In this document: positions 14,728 through 24,075 of the stretch, in pieces
Position numbering within the stretch: the first letter of the stretch is position 1
Layout: the number at the start of each line of letters is the position of its first letter
From: Tenacibaculum tangerinum
Lineage (GTDB): Bacteria > Bacteroidota > Bacteroidia > Flavobacteriales > Flavobacteriaceae
Direction of reading: 5' to 3'
Length of the DNA stretch: 64,000 bases
Assembly (NCBI RefSeq): GCF_029853675.1
Contig: NZ_CP122539.1
Span: forward strand, 2,437,001-2,501,000
Notes under the pieces: model-generated
Database searches by the model: none
Told to the model about the DNA's origin: nothing
The model's input: the letters and a program-made list of their open reading frames with translations, nothing else
Program-made: the position numbers and the translations under genes

Positions 14728-16269
14728 CTATAAGTCGAATTTAATTCCTTGTGCCAATGGCAACTCGTCTGAGTAATTTACCGTGTTGGTTTGGCGTCGC
14801 ATGTACGTTTTCCAAGCATCAGATCCAGACTCACGCCCACCACCTGTTTCTTTTTCACCACCGAAAGCTCCTCCAATTTCAGCACCAGAGGTACCTATAT
14901 TTACATTGGCAATACCACAATCAGAACCTGCAAATGATAAGAATTTTTCAGCTTCCTTCATTTCATTGGTCATGATCGAAGAAGACAATCCTTGCGCAAC
15001 TCCGTTTTGCAATTCAATAGCGTTTTCAACATCTCCTGAATACTTCATTAAGTATAAAATCGGTGCAAATGTTTCGTGTTGTACAATTTCATAATGATTT
15101 TCAGCTTCTATAATAGCTGGTTTTACGTAACAACCGCTTTCGTATCCTTCTCCTTCTAAAACGCCTCCTTCAACCAATACCTTTCCTCCTTCAGCTTTTG
15201 CTTTTTCTATAGCTGCTAAATAAGTATTCACTGCATCTTTGTCAATTAACGGTCCTACATGATTCGATTCATCTAACGGGTTTCCTATTTTAATTTGACC
15301 ATAAGCGCCTACAATAGCATCTCTTACTTTATCGTAAACAGATTCGTGAATAATTAAACGGCGTGTAGATGTACAACGTTGTCCGCAGGTACCAACCGCT
15401 CCAAATACAGCGCCTGGAACTACCACTTTTAAATCTGCCGTTGGTGTAATGATAATGGCATTATTTCCTCCTAACTCTAACAACGATTTACCAAAACGCT
15501 CAGCAACTTTAGCTCCAACAATTCTTCCCATTCTTGTAGAACCCGTAGCAGATACCAAAGCAACACGAGTGTCTGCAGTAAGATACTCCCCAACTTTATA
15601 ATCTCCGTTTACAATACAAGAAATTCCTTCTGGTAAATTATTGTCTTTTAAAACAGCGGCAATAATATTTTGACAAGCTACTGAACATAACGGTGCTTTT
15701 TCAGAAGCTTTCCATACACATACGTTACCACATACCCAAGCCAAAGCGGTGTTCCAAGACCACACAGCTACTGGGAAATTAAATGCTGAAATAATACCTA
15801 CAACGCCTAATGGATGCCATTGCTCTCTCATAACGTGTCCTGGTCTTTCTGACGGAATTACCTGTCCGTTTAACTGACGCGATAAGCCTACAGCAAAATC
15901 ACAAATGTCAATCATTTCTTGCACCTCACCCAAACCTTCTTGGTACGATTTACCCATTTCGTAAGAAACTAATTTACCTAAAGGTTCTTTTAATTCTCGT
16001 AATTTGTTTCCAAACTGACGAACAATTTCTCCACGTTGTGGTGCTGGGATTGCTCTCCATGTTTTGAATGCTGCCGTAGCAGTAGTCATTACCTTTTCGT
16101 AATCTTCTTTGGTAGAAGCTTTTACTTTTCCTATTAACTTTCCGTCTACTGGAGAATATGATGCTATAATTTCACCATTTGAAAAGTTTACTGAACCTGT
16201 TGAACTTCCTTCGTTTATCTCTTGTAAGCCTAACGTTTCTAAAGCTTCTTCGATACCAAAATTTGCCAT
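14728..16269 (-). CDS. aldehyde dehydrogenase, ALDH7/antiquitin type (L-piperidine-6-carboxylate dehydrogenase-like)
   Basis: This 513-aa NAD-dependent aldehyde dehydrogenase has FGKSLLELGGNNA (catalytic Glu, around residue 267) and GTCGQRCTSTRRL (catalytic Cys, around residue 302). The Rossmann motif is SATGSTRMG, and ISAFNFPVAVWSWNTALAW is typical of the ALDH7 group. ALDH7/AmaB enzymes oxidise alpha-aminoadipate semialdehyde (in equilibrium with piperideine-6-carboxylate) in lysine breakdown. The length fits (about 510 aa). No other lysine-degradation gene is next to it, so the substrate is by family only. It is divergent from the isoaspartyl peptidase gene across 104 bp. Confidence 0.85.
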   Translation of the reverse strand: MANFGIEEALETLGLQEINEGSSTGSVNFSNGEIIASYSPVDGKLIGKVKASTKEDYEKVMTTATAAFKTWRAIPAPQRGEIVRQFGNKLRELKEPLGKLVSYEMGKSYQEGLGEVQEMIDICDFAVGLSRQLNGQVIPSERPGHVMREQWHPLGVVGIISAFNFPVAVWSWNTALAWVCGNVCVWKASEKAPLCSVACQNIIAAVLKDNNLPEGISCIVNGDYKVGEYLTADTRVALVSATGSTRMGRIVGAKVAERFGKSLLELGGNNAIIITPTADLKVVVPGAVFGAVGTCGQRCTSTRRLIIHESVYDKVRDAIVGAYGQIKIGNPLDESNHVGPLIDKDAVNTYLAAIEKAKAEGGKVLVEGGVLEGEGYESGCYVKPAIIEAENHYEIVQHETFAPILYLMKYSGDVENAIELQNGVAQGLSSSIMTNEMKEAEKFLSFAGSDCGIANVNIGTSGAEIGGAFGGEKETGGGRESGSDAWKTYMRRQTNTVNYSDELPLAQGIKFDL

Positions 16270-16373
16270 ATTTTATATTGTAATTTTAGTTGTTTAAATT
16301 TAGGTTTCAAAACTACGAATAAATTAATAAATTAAACAAAAACAACTGTCTTTGTTTAAAAACAAACAACACC

Positions 16374-17429
16374 ATGAAAAACATTCATCTCTTACTTTCT
16401 TTAATGCTGATTTTGTCAGCTTGCAGTCCTAGCTCTAAAACACCTTCTAATTCGCAAAAAGACATACCTGTAAATGAGTTCGCCATTATTATCCACGGAG
16501 GAGCGGGAACTATTTTAAAAAAGAATATGACACCAGAGAAAGAGGCTGCTTACAAAGCTAAGCTAGCAGAAGCTGTAAAAACAGGATATGAAATTTTAAA
16601 AAAAGGTGGCTCTAGTGGTGATGCTGTAGTAAAAACCATTCAGGTACTTGAAGAATCTCCGTTATTCAATGCAGGCAAAGGTGCCGTTTTTACGCATGAA
16701 GAAACAAATGAACTAGATGCTTCTTTTATGGATGGAAAAACATTAAATGCTGGGGCTATAGCGGGAGTAAAAGATATTAAAAGCCCTATTGAAGCCGCTA
16801 GAAAAGTGATGACAAACTCTGACCATGTCATGCTTTCGGGAACTGGCGCTTCTCAGTTTGCTAAGGAGCAGGGATTAGAAATTGTAGACCCAAGCTATTT
16901 TTATACTGAAAGTCGTTTTAAATCTTTACAACGAATCAAAGACAAAGAAAAAACGGCCTTAGATCATGATGATAAAAAGGCGGCTTTTTATGATGCTACT
17001 ATTAAAAACAGTAAGTTTGGTACAGTAGGCTGTGTTGCCTTAGATAAAGAAGGAAATATTAGCGCAGGTACTTCTACCGGTGGAATGACGAACAAACGTT
17101 GGGGGCGTATTGGCGATGCTCCTATTATTGGTTCGGGCACTTACGCAAACAACAAAACGTGTGGAGTTTCTTCTACGGGTTGGGGCGAATATTTTATTCG
17201 TGCGCAAGTCGCTTATGATATTTCTGCACAAATGGAATATCAACAAAAATCACTAAAAAAGGCTACAAACGACGTTATTCATAACAAGTTAACAAAACTC
17301 GGTGGCACTGGTGGGGTTGTGGCATTAGACAAAAATGGAAATATGGCTTTTGAATTCAATACTGCTGGAATGTACAGGGCATCTATGAATGATAAAGGTG
17401 ATATGGTGATTAAAATTTATAAGGATTAA
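16374..17429 (+). CDS. iaaA: isoaspartyl peptidase/L-asparaginase, lipoprotein form
   Basis: This 351-aa Ntn-hydrolase precursor has a lipobox (LILSAC, Cys17), so it is probably a periplasmic lipoprotein. The family entry motif IIIHGGAGT is at residues 38-46. The autocleavage site is KFGTVG, with Thr217 as the new N-terminal nucleophile of the beta subunit, followed by GNISAGTSTGGMTNKRWGRIGDAP, which binds substrate. Members hydrolyse isoaspartyl dipeptides and asparagine. The precursor (about 335 aa plus signal) is of normal length. The linker before Thr217 is basic and disordered, as usual. Its stop overlaps the convergent next gene by 4 nt. Confidence 0.9.
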   Translation: MKNIHLLLSLMLILSACSPSSKTPSNSQKDIPVNEFAIIIHGGAGTILKKNMTPEKEAAYKAKLAEAVKTGYEILKKGGSSGDAVVKTIQVLEESPLFNAGKGAVFTHEETNELDASFMDGKTLNAGAIAGVKDIKSPIEAARKVMTNSDHVMLSGTGASQFAKEQGLEIVDPSYFYTESRFKSLQRIKDKEKTALDHDDKKAAFYDATIKNSKFGTVGCVALDKEGNISAGTSTGGMTNKRWGRIGDAPIIGSGTYANNKTCGVSSTGWGEYFIRAQVAYDISAQMEYQQKSLKKATNDVIHNKLTKLGGTGGVVALDKNGNMAFEFNTAGMYRASMNDKGDMVIKIYKD

Positions 17430-18802
17430 AACTGATAATTTATACCAGTATAAAAACCGATGAAATAAGGCTGAAACCCATTGGCATCGTTTTTAAATGT
17501 ATTCAACTGGGTTTTTAGCATCGGGTTGACGTTTAACGACCATTTTTTAGTTATCTGGTAGTTAAAATCGACACCAAAATTACCACTAAAATTAATCTTG
17601 TTTAAGTTGTTGGCTTCTCCTGTATTTGAAAAGTAAGTCGTGCTTAAATTCACCTCATTTTTATTTAAAAACAAGGAACTAAAACCGACAACGATTTCCG
17701 TTTTCAACTTTTTTACTTCCAACAAGTTGTACTTAACTTCGATTGGAACTTCGATATACCCGTACGTTTGACTCAGTATACCATCTAAACTACCCAAATC
17801 TAAAGATATAAAGTCTGGACCAAAATTTAATTCAGAAGCATCGCTTAATTCAAAACTCTCTCCTGAACTGAACGCAACATTTGCTGAACTAGAGTTTACA
17901 GGATTTACAGCAACATTATGGTTGGAATATCCCATTTCTTGCAAGTGAATTCCCGATTGAAGTGTCCATTTACTATTGAATTGATACGCAACTTGCACCC
18001 CATAAGAATAGCTTGTTTCACCTTTTGTTGAATTTGATAAACTGGCCTCGATTGGAGATGCTTTTGAAAAAGAACTTGAATTTAATACCGCCACTGTTGG
18101 TGAGATAGTCCATACCTTCCTTTGACGTTGTTTTTCGTCAAACTCTTCTTTATTTACCGTAGCCATAAAGTCTTCTGAAGGTTTTAAACCTTGGTTTACG
18201 GTATCTTTTTTTCTTTTTAAAAGTGCTTCCTCTCTTGTAATAACTGGCAAGCTGTTTTTAAGCTTGCCAGCTTGTTCTTCTTCTTTCGTAACATCGTTTT
18301 TAGCTAGCAAAGCCCCCTCAATTACTTTACCTATCGTATTATGATCTTTTTTTACCGGCATCTCTTTTTCGCTAACTTTTACAACATCATAAGGACTCAA
18401 AACATCCTTTTTAAGAGGTTTTTCTTTTACTGTTTTTTTGTTTTTTAGTTCTTCTTTAGCAATAATGGTTTCTATCGTATTCTCTTTTGCTGACTCAATT
18501 ACTACATTGTCTTTGAGTTCTTGTTGTTTATTTTTTTTATCTTCTGAAGTAGGTGTTGGCGATTCAACCACAATCACCTCTACATCTTCTGTGTTTTTTG
18601 ACTCATTCATATTCGAATAAAGAAAAAGGCCTAATATAAAAACCGCAGCAGCTCCACCAGAAAACCACCATATCGGAAAAACTTTGCGTTTTTTCTTTTT
18701 TTGTAATTTTCCTTCAATAGCATTCCATACACTTTCGTTCGGAGCAATCTCCAAATCTGTAAGCTTTTCTTGAAATAATGTATCAATATTGTTTTCTTCC
18801 AT
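17426..18802 (-). CDS. single-pass protein with C-terminal outer-membrane-barrel-like domain, paired with an ECF sigma factor
   Basis: The 458-aa protein begins with a short acidic cytoplasmic part (LTDLEIAPNESVWNAIEGKLQ, residues about 16-36), a KKKKRK stretch and one membrane segment (about 44-62, WWFSGGAAAVFILGLFLYS). A long charged low-complexity linker (residues 65-225) follows, then a strand-rich domain ending INYQF. The front half resembles anti-sigma factors of Bacteroidota; the rear resembles PorT-type barrels. It begins 2 nt after the expected sigma stop. If the sigma factor is dead, this gene may be an orphan. Function is inferred from layout. Confidence 0.65.
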   Translation of the reverse strand: MEENNIDTLFQEKLTDLEIAPNESVWNAIEGKLQKKKKRKVFPIWWFSGGAAAVFILGLFLYSNMNESKNTEDVEVIVVESPTPTSEDKKNKQQELKDNVVIESAKENTIETIIAKEELKNKKTVKEKPLKKDVLSPYDVVKVSEKEMPVKKDHNTIGKVIEGALLAKNDVTKEEEQAGKLKNSLPVITREEALLKRKKDTVNQGLKPSEDFMATVNKEEFDEKQRQRKVWTISPTVAVLNSSSFSKASPIEASLSNSTKGETSYSYGVQVAYQFNSKWTLQSGIHLQEMGYSNHNVAVNPVNSSSANVAFSSGESFELSDASELNFGPDFISLDLGSLDGILSQTYGYIEVPIEVKYNLLEVKKLKTEIVVGFSSLFLNKNEVNLSTTYFSNTGEANNLNKINFSGNFGVDFNYQITKKWSLNVNPMLKTQLNTFKNDANGFQPYFIGFYTGINYQF

Positions 18803-19347
18803 CTAGTATGCTTTTTTTCTTTTGCTTGATATGATTCTATCGCCCTCTTTAGTAGTTGTCTTGCTCTTGATAAGTTTGACTTTGATGTTCCTTCAGAAAT
18901 ATTTAATAAGCCTGCTATTTCTTTATGTTCGTATTTGTCTAATACATACAAGTTAAAAACCAAACGGTACCTATCTGGTAAGTTTTGAATCAACTTTAAT
19001 AAGATATCAATATTCACATTTTCAGCTTCAAGCACTACATCTTCTTCCATTTGTTCAATAGGTGCTTCTGAGACTAACTGTAAAGGTGATTTTTCTCTGT
19101 ATTTTTGCAATGCAGTATTGATGGTTATTCTTTTCATCCACCCTTCAAAAGAACCTGTATGTTTATACTGAGGTATCTTTTTAAAAATAGTTAAAAAACT
19201 ATCTTGTAACGTATCTTCAGCATCTTGGTAATTACGAGAATACTTTAAGCAAAGCGCAAAAAGTTTACCAGAAAATAGCTGATAAACTTGAGCCTGTGCT
19301 GTGATATTTTGACGACAGCATTCTTATATGAGTTCTTCTAAATTGAT
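18803..19347 (-). pseudogene. ECF-type RNA polymerase sigma factor, decayed
   Basis: The frame reads a full sigma-70 region 2 (QVYQLFSGKLFALCLKYSRN, then DAEDTLQDSFLTIFKKI) and region 4 (LPDRYRLVFNLYVLDKYEHK, then IAGLLNISEGTSKSNLSRAR). Three lesions are visible. The expected start codon position reads ATC (19347-19345). An in-frame TAA (19326-19324) sits where homologues have a sense codon (INLEELI-stop-ECCRQN). An A7 tract (18812-18818) has one A too few to reach the natural stop TAG at 18805-18803, so the frame runs on into the next gene. No ATG, GTG or TTG occurs between that TAA and the Met at 19137, which would remove region 2. Confidence 0.7.
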
Positions 19348-19348
19348 G

Positions 19349-19753
19349 CTACAAATTTACAGGTATTACCACTTCTTCGTATACATCTTTTCCTTCTTCA
19401 TTTTTACCTTTCCAAAACTTAAATACATAGTCTTCTTCTTGAAGTGCTTCTACAGGAAAAGCATATTCCTCTTGCCTTATCTCTTCTGTACAAGCATCTT
19501 TAAGTGCCACTATTGCTGTAGCGGCTACAATTCTGGTTGTATCTATTTTTTGATAATACAATCCGTTGAAAGTGTAGCAGCCATTTGGCAACGTATACTT
19601 TATTTTAATAGTATCTACTTCTCCAAATGTGAAACTTTCAGGAGTGGTCGCACTGTCTACCTTTAAAAACTCGTAACTAAAATTAGGACTGTCATCATTT
19701 AAACAAGAATAAAGCGTACAAACACTTACAAAAAGAATTAAATTTTTTTTCAT
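19349..19753 (-). CDS. small lipoprotein, function unknown
   Basis: I start it at the ATG at 19753 (MKKNLILFVSVCTLYSCLND) because this gives a clean lipoprotein signal with Cys at residue 17; an upstream ATG at 19780 adds nine residues before the signal. The 134-aa product has a mature part rich in acidic residues and beta strands (KYTLPNGCYTFNGLYYQ). No domain is recognised. It lies 23 bp downstream of another lipoprotein gene in the same direction and ends just before the decayed sigma gene, so the set may be one operon. Confidence 0.7.
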   Translation of the reverse strand: MKKNLILFVSVCTLYSCLNDDSPNFSYEFLKVDSATTPESFTFGEVDTIKIKYTLPNGCYTFNGLYYQKIDTTRIVAATAIVALKDACTEEIRQEEYAFPVEALQEEDYVFKFWKGKNEEGKDVYEEVVIPVNL

Positions 19754-19776
19754 ACTACCATAAATTTTGGGGGTTA

Positions 19777-20472
19777 TCAATATTTTAAAACAGGGTATCC
19801 GTTTTGGCAGGCTACGCCAATGGGTTTTGACGGGGTATCACATGTTGAAAAGATCCCCCATTTTATGTTATACAGCCTTTCTGCTTCGGTATATGCTGCC
19901 ACTTTTTGTAAAAAATTTTCTGTATCAATCTCTGTTGAATAAGCGATATACCCTTTCGGTCCTCCACAAGTATTAGAACCATACGCTGTAAACGTCCAAT
20001 TACTTGAATCTGTGCAAGAAACCCCGTAAACTAAATTCTGTATTTCAATAAATAAATCTAGTAGTTTTCTATGATCTTTTTCTTGTTCTGAAAGAACTCT
20101 TTTTACCACTAACTTTTCATCGGTTAACAGTTGTATTTGCCAATTGAAACTGCTAAGATAGCTCTGTGTTGAGACTTCAATTACTGTTTTATCAGAAGCT
20201 TTCCATGTTCCTTTTACATTAAAAAAAATCAATGGTGGTGTACCACACCAACCCGAAGTTCTTTCGATAAAGGTTCCATCTTCTTTAAAAGAGACTCCAT
20301 ATTCTTCATCTGGTAATGAGGTTAATCTTGTAAAGGTTAATTCCTCATTTTTAAACTGAGCTTTTGACCAATATCCAAGTAATAAATTATCAGAATTTAT
20401 GATTGAGGTGCTGTCTTCAGTACAAGAAAAAAAACTAAAAATCGTAATAAAAAGGAGTATTATTTTCTTCAT
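19777..20472 (-). CDS. lipoprotein with lipocalin-like domain
   Basis: The 231-aa protein has a signal peptide and lipobox (MKKIILLFITIFSFFSCTED, Cys17). The pattern LLLGYWSKAQ ... GVSFKEDGTFIER ... GTWKASDKTVIEV is that of lipocalin-like (DUF4488/lipocalin_4 style) domains common in Bacteroidota. The C-terminal third has five or six Cys residues (VSCTDSSNW, NTCGGPKG, STCDTPSKPIGVACQNG), probably in disulphides. It is exported to the periplasm or cell surface; ligand and role are unknown. It starts 75 bp from the divergent LuxE-like gene. Confidence 0.65.
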   Translation of the reverse strand: MKKIILLFITIFSFFSCTEDSTSIINSDNLLLGYWSKAQFKNEELTFTRLTSLPDEEYGVSFKEDGTFIERTSGWCGTPPLIFFNVKGTWKASDKTVIEVSTQSYLSSFNWQIQLLTDEKLVVKRVLSEQEKDHRKLLDLFIEIQNLVYGVSCTDSSNWTFTAYGSNTCGGPKGYIAYSTEIDTENFLQKVAAYTEAERLYNIKWGIFSTCDTPSKPIGVACQNGYPVLKY

Positions 20473-20547
20473 AATTTGTTCATTTATAAGTTAGATGAAA
20501 AAAAATTAGAGAGGTTGCGTTGAATACTCTTATTTTTGTATAAGTTT

Positions 20548-21522
20548 ATGAAAAACATCATTTTTAACATACAATCGGCTAAAGATTTCGACAGTATTGC
20601 ACTTCAGGTTTTTAAACACCAGTTTACCAACAACAAGGTATATCGCTCTTTTTGCGATTTATTGTATGTGCATCCTTCTGATGTAAAAGCTGTTGAAGAA
20701 ATTCCGTTTTTACCTATTCAATTTTTTAAAACTCGAGAAGTCCTCTCTTCAACCGATACCATTCAAGAAACTTTTACAAGTTCAGGAACTACAGGAAGTA
20801 CAACTAGCAAGCATTTGGTTAGCGATATATCTTGGTATGAAACCAGTTATATAAAAGGTTTTGAGCATTTTTATGGAAATATAGAAGACTATGTAGTACT
20901 CGCCTTGTTACCAAATTATTTAGAACGTAACGGTTCTTCTTTAATTTATATGGTGAACGATTTGATAAAACGTTCTAAACATTCTGAAAGTGGATTTTAC
21001 CTCAACAATCTCGGCGAACTTGCTGAAAAACTCATACAGTTAGATACACAGCATAAAAAAGTACTACTTATAGGTGTTTCTTTTGCTTTATTAGATTTGA
21101 TAGAACGCTATCAATTCAACCTATCTAATACTGTTATTATGGAAACTGGTGGCATGAAAGGAAGAAGAAAAGAACTAATTCGCAACGAATTACATGCGCT
21201 TTTATGTAATGGGTTTGGTGTAGATATGATTCATTCTGAATATGGAATGACCGAATTATTAAGCCAAGCGTATTCCAAAGGAAACGGTATTTTTAACTGT
21301 CCGCCTTGGATGCGAGTATTAACTCGCGATACTGAAGATGCATTAACTATATTGCCTGAGGGAAAATCGGGTGGAATGAATGTAATTGATTTAGCAAACT
21401 ACAATTCTTGTTCTTTTATCGCTACACAAGATTTAGGAAAAGTGCACCAAGACAATAGCTTCGAAATTATTGGTCGCTTTGATAATTCTGACATACGTGG
21501 CTGTAATTTGATGGTTTTGTAG
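20548..21522 (+). CDS. acyl-protein synthetase-like protein (LuxE/PaaK superfamily)
   Basis: The 324-aa protein (ATG at 20548 chosen over an upstream TTG) belongs to the LuxE group of adenylate-forming enzymes. It has the Ser/Thr/Gly-rich nucleotide loop TFTSSGTTGSTTSKH (around residues 73-87), METGGMKGRR, and the SEYGMTELLSQAYS motif that resembles the A5 region of acyl-CoA ligases. LuxE activates fatty acid as acyl-AMP and holds it on Cys. No luxC/luxD or luciferase genes are near, so this is not a light-production operon. In Bacteroidota such genes are usually free-standing. A TATTTTTG -7 element is at 20531-20538. Confidence 0.8.
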   Translation: MKNIIFNIQSAKDFDSIALQVFKHQFTNNKVYRSFCDLLYVHPSDVKAVEEIPFLPIQFFKTREVLSSTDTIQETFTSSGTTGSTTSKHLVSDISWYETSYIKGFEHFYGNIEDYVVLALLPNYLERNGSSLIYMVNDLIKRSKHSESGFYLNNLGELAEKLIQLDTQHKKVLLIGVSFALLDLIERYQFNLSNTVIMETGGMKGRRKELIRNELHALLCNGFGVDMIHSEYGMTELLSQAYSKGNGIFNCPPWMRVLTRDTEDALTILPEGKSGGMNVIDLANYNSCSFIATQDLGKVHQDNSFEIIGRFDNSDIRGCNLMVL

Positions 21523-21649
21523 GTAACTAGTTTACATCATGAGGAATATAAACAACGTTTTTATGGTCTTTTAAAAAAGACAAACTTTAATTTTTTTCTC
21601 AAACTGTAATGTTCTTTATTTTTATCGACTATTCTTAAAATTATAAACA

Positions 21650-22108
21650 ATGAAAAACTTTGTTACATTATTTTTAATAACGGCTTCTGCTGTATTGTAT
21701 GCTCAAAAGACAGATTATAACACTGATAAAAAAGGGTTTGTAGCTCAAGGCTATGATGTTGTTTCTTATTTTACCAACAGCGAACCTGTTGAGGGTAAAA
21801 AAAAGTATCAAACAACCTATGATGAAGCAACGTTTGTGTTTTCTTCAGAAAAAAATTTAGCGCTCTTCAAAGAAAATCCGACAAAATATATTCCTCAATA
21901 TGGCGGATATTGTGCGTATGCCATAGCGGCTAAAAAAACCAAAATGAACATCGATGCAGAATCTTATGAAATTAGAGATGGCAAATTGTACCTTTTTTAC
22001 AGTTCTTGGTTTTCTAACAAGCTCGATGACTGGAAAAATGGTAATACTGAAAATTTACAAGTTCAAGGAGACAAAAATTGGGAAGAACTAAAACATCAAA
22101 ATAACTAA
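21650..22108 (+). CDS. secreted YHS-domain protein
   Basis: The 152-aa protein has a signal peptide (MKNFVTLFLITASAVLYAQ) and a YHS-type core: GFVAQGYDVVSYFTNSEPVEGKKK, then FSSEKNLALFKENPTKYIPQYGGYCAYAIA. YHS domains are small folds linked to metal or heme handling. The mature protein is periplasmic. The length is usual for the group (about 150 aa). It is followed by a strong terminator at 22251-22279 and appears monocistronic. Confidence 0.8.
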   Translation: MKNFVTLFLITASAVLYAQKTDYNTDKKGFVAQGYDVVSYFTNSEPVEGKKKYQTTYDEATFVFSSEKNLALFKENPTKYIPQYGGYCAYAIAAKKTKMNIDAESYEIRDGKLYLFYSSWFSNKLDDWKNGNTENLQVQGDKNWEELKHQNN

Positions 22109-22250
22109 AGACAAAATATTTCTATATACATTTTTGTTTTGCCTTTTATTAAAAGTAAATTCTCAAAAACTTAAAAAAGAGGCAGATATACATTGTAAAA
22201 AATGGAATCATTAATTTGATTTGAAAGTTGTAGAAGTAAAATTTTTATAA

Positions 22251-22279
22251 GAGCTGAAAAAAATTCAGCTCTTTTTTTA
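22251..22279 (+). terminator. hairpin terminator after the YHS gene
   Basis: GAGCTGAA pairs with TTCAGCTC, followed by a run of Ts. Confidence 0.85.
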
Positions 22280-22302
22280 TACCCATCATCTTTTTTTATA
22301 CT

Positions 22303-22310
22303 TATTTTTG
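22303..22310 (+). promoter_or_regulatory. -7 promoter element of glpD
   Basis: TATTTTTG fits the TAnnTTTG consensus 19 bp before the chosen ATG. No clear TTTG -33 partner was seen. Confidence 0.4.
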
Positions 22311-22328
22311 ATTGATAAAAACAGTTCT

Positions 22329-23975
22329 ATGAACAATTTCTCATCCTTCAATAGAAAAAACATTCAACAAGAATTACAAACAACCGAATTTGACATTCTC
22401 GTAATTGGTGGTGGCATTACGGGTGCAGGTATTGCTTTAGATGCAGCCTCTCGTGGAATGAAAGTCGCATTAATAGAAAAAAACGATTTTGCCTCAGGTA
22501 CTTCTAGTAAATCAACCAAACTAATTCACGGTGGTTTACGCTACTTAAAACAGTTTGATTTTTGGTTGGTAAAAGAAGTAGGAACCGAGCGTGCTGTTGT
22601 TCATAAGCTAGCTCCGCACCTAGTAATTCCTGAAAAAATGATTTTACCATTGATTGAAGGTGGAACTTACGGTTCTTGGCTAACTTCTTTTGGTTTAAAG
22701 GTTTACGATATTTTAGCTTCTGTTGAAGGTGATGATAAACGTAAAATGCTCGATAAAACAGAAGCATTAAAAAAAGAACCTTTACTACCTGAAAGCATTC
22801 TTAAAGGTGCTGGTTTTTATGCCGAATATCGCACCGACGATGCTCGTTTAACGATTGAGGTGTTAAAAACCGCCAGCCAATACGATGCAAAAATACTTAA
22901 TTACACTCAGGCTAATGGGTTTATTTATGAAAACAAACGTGTGGTAGGTGCCAAAGCAACCAATGTTTTTACAGGTGAAAGTTACAATATCAACGCAAAA
23001 TATGTTGTAAATGCTGCAGGTCCTTGGGTAGATGAATTACGTCAAATAAACAATTCAAAAATTGGTAAAAGATTACATTTAACTAAAGGGGTTCACTTAG
23101 TGGTTCCGCACGAAAAACTACCTGTAAAGCAATCGGTGTATTTCGATATTCCAGATGGTCGTATGATGTTTGCTATTCCTCGCGGAAAAATTACCTATTT
23201 TGGAACTACGGATACCAATTACCAACAAGATAAAGATACTGTAGAAACCTCAATGGTAGACGCCTTGTATTTAATTGAGGCCGTAAATAACATGTTTCCT
23301 GAAATTCAATTAACTATTGATGATATCCAGTCATCTTGGGCAGGATTACGTCCGTTAATTCACGAAGAAGGAAAATCAGCTTCAGAATTGTCTCGAAAAG
23401 ATGAAATTTTTATTTCTGACACCAAGTTAATTTCTATTGCTGGAGGTAAACTCACAGGCTATCGAAAAATGGCAGAACGTATTGTAGACATTGTTGCAAA
23501 AAAAATGAAACGTCGTTTTAATCTAGCTTTCGATTCTATTCAAACTGAAGAAATTGTATTGTCTGGAGGACCTTTTCAAAACTATAAATCTGTAAAATTG
23601 TATATCAATCAAATTTACAACCGTATAAAATTAGTTGGTTTTACCGAAAAAGATGCCAGCTATTTGGTACACAATTATGGTAAACAAACGGAACTTATTT
23701 TAAACAAGTTTGATGAATTAAGCGAAGAGAATATAGAAAAACGCTTGTTAAAAGCTGAGGTTTGGTTTACTGTTAAACATGAAATGGCTTGTACACCAAC
23801 CGACTTTTTTATGCGTAGAACCGGTCGTTTATTTTTTGACAAGCCTAGTGTTGATGCATATAAAGACTTCGTTATACAAGAATTTGCAGCTTGTTTTAAT
23901 TGGGATGAAAAAACCCTATCGAAATACGAAGAAGAACTCAACAAAAAAATTAATATCGCAGTAAATTTTAACTAG
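22329..23975 (+). CDS. glpD: FAD-dependent glycerol-3-phosphate dehydrogenase
   Basis: The 548-aa protein oxidises glycerol-3-phosphate to dihydroxyacetone phosphate and passes electrons to quinone at the inner membrane. It has the FAD Rossmann motif ILVIGGGITGAGIALDAASRG (residues about 23-43), DFASGTSSKSTKLIHGGLRYL, GVHLVVPHEKLP, and GGKLTGYRKMAE near residue 380, all diagnostic of GlpD/GlpA. I chose ATG at 22329; an upstream TTG overlaps the -7 element. The family length is about 500-550 aa. No glycerol kinase or facilitator gene is adjacent. Confidence 0.92.
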   Translation: MNNFSSFNRKNIQQELQTTEFDILVIGGGITGAGIALDAASRGMKVALIEKNDFASGTSSKSTKLIHGGLRYLKQFDFWLVKEVGTERAVVHKLAPHLVIPEKMILPLIEGGTYGSWLTSFGLKVYDILASVEGDDKRKMLDKTEALKKEPLLPESILKGAGFYAEYRTDDARLTIEVLKTASQYDAKILNYTQANGFIYENKRVVGAKATNVFTGESYNINAKYVVNAAGPWVDELRQINNSKIGKRLHLTKGVHLVVPHEKLPVKQSVYFDIPDGRMMFAIPRGKITYFGTTDTNYQQDKDTVETSMVDALYLIEAVNNMFPEIQLTIDDIQSSWAGLRPLIHEEGKSASELSRKDEIFISDTKLISIAGGKLTGYRKMAERIVDIVAKKMKRRFNLAFDSIQTEEIVLSGGPFQNYKSVKLYINQIYNRIKLVGFTEKDASYLVHNYGKQTELILNKFDELSEENIEKRLLKAEVWFTVKHEMACTPTDFFMRRTGRLFFDKPSVDAYKDFVIQEFAACFNWDEKTLSKYEEELNKKINIAVNFN

Positions 23976-24075
23976 TTTTTTTATCTTATTAATAGTGTAC
24001 TATTATATATTTGCCAACTGGGAAATTGACTACTAAATTTAAGATTTTGTATAATTAATTTTTTTGTATTTAATA

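Noticed and set aside
22109..22215. Signal-peptide-like frame (IFLYTFLFCLLLKVNSQ) behind the YHS gene
   Set aside because: No start codon is present and the frame stops after about 33 codons, so at most it is a remnant; too short to call.
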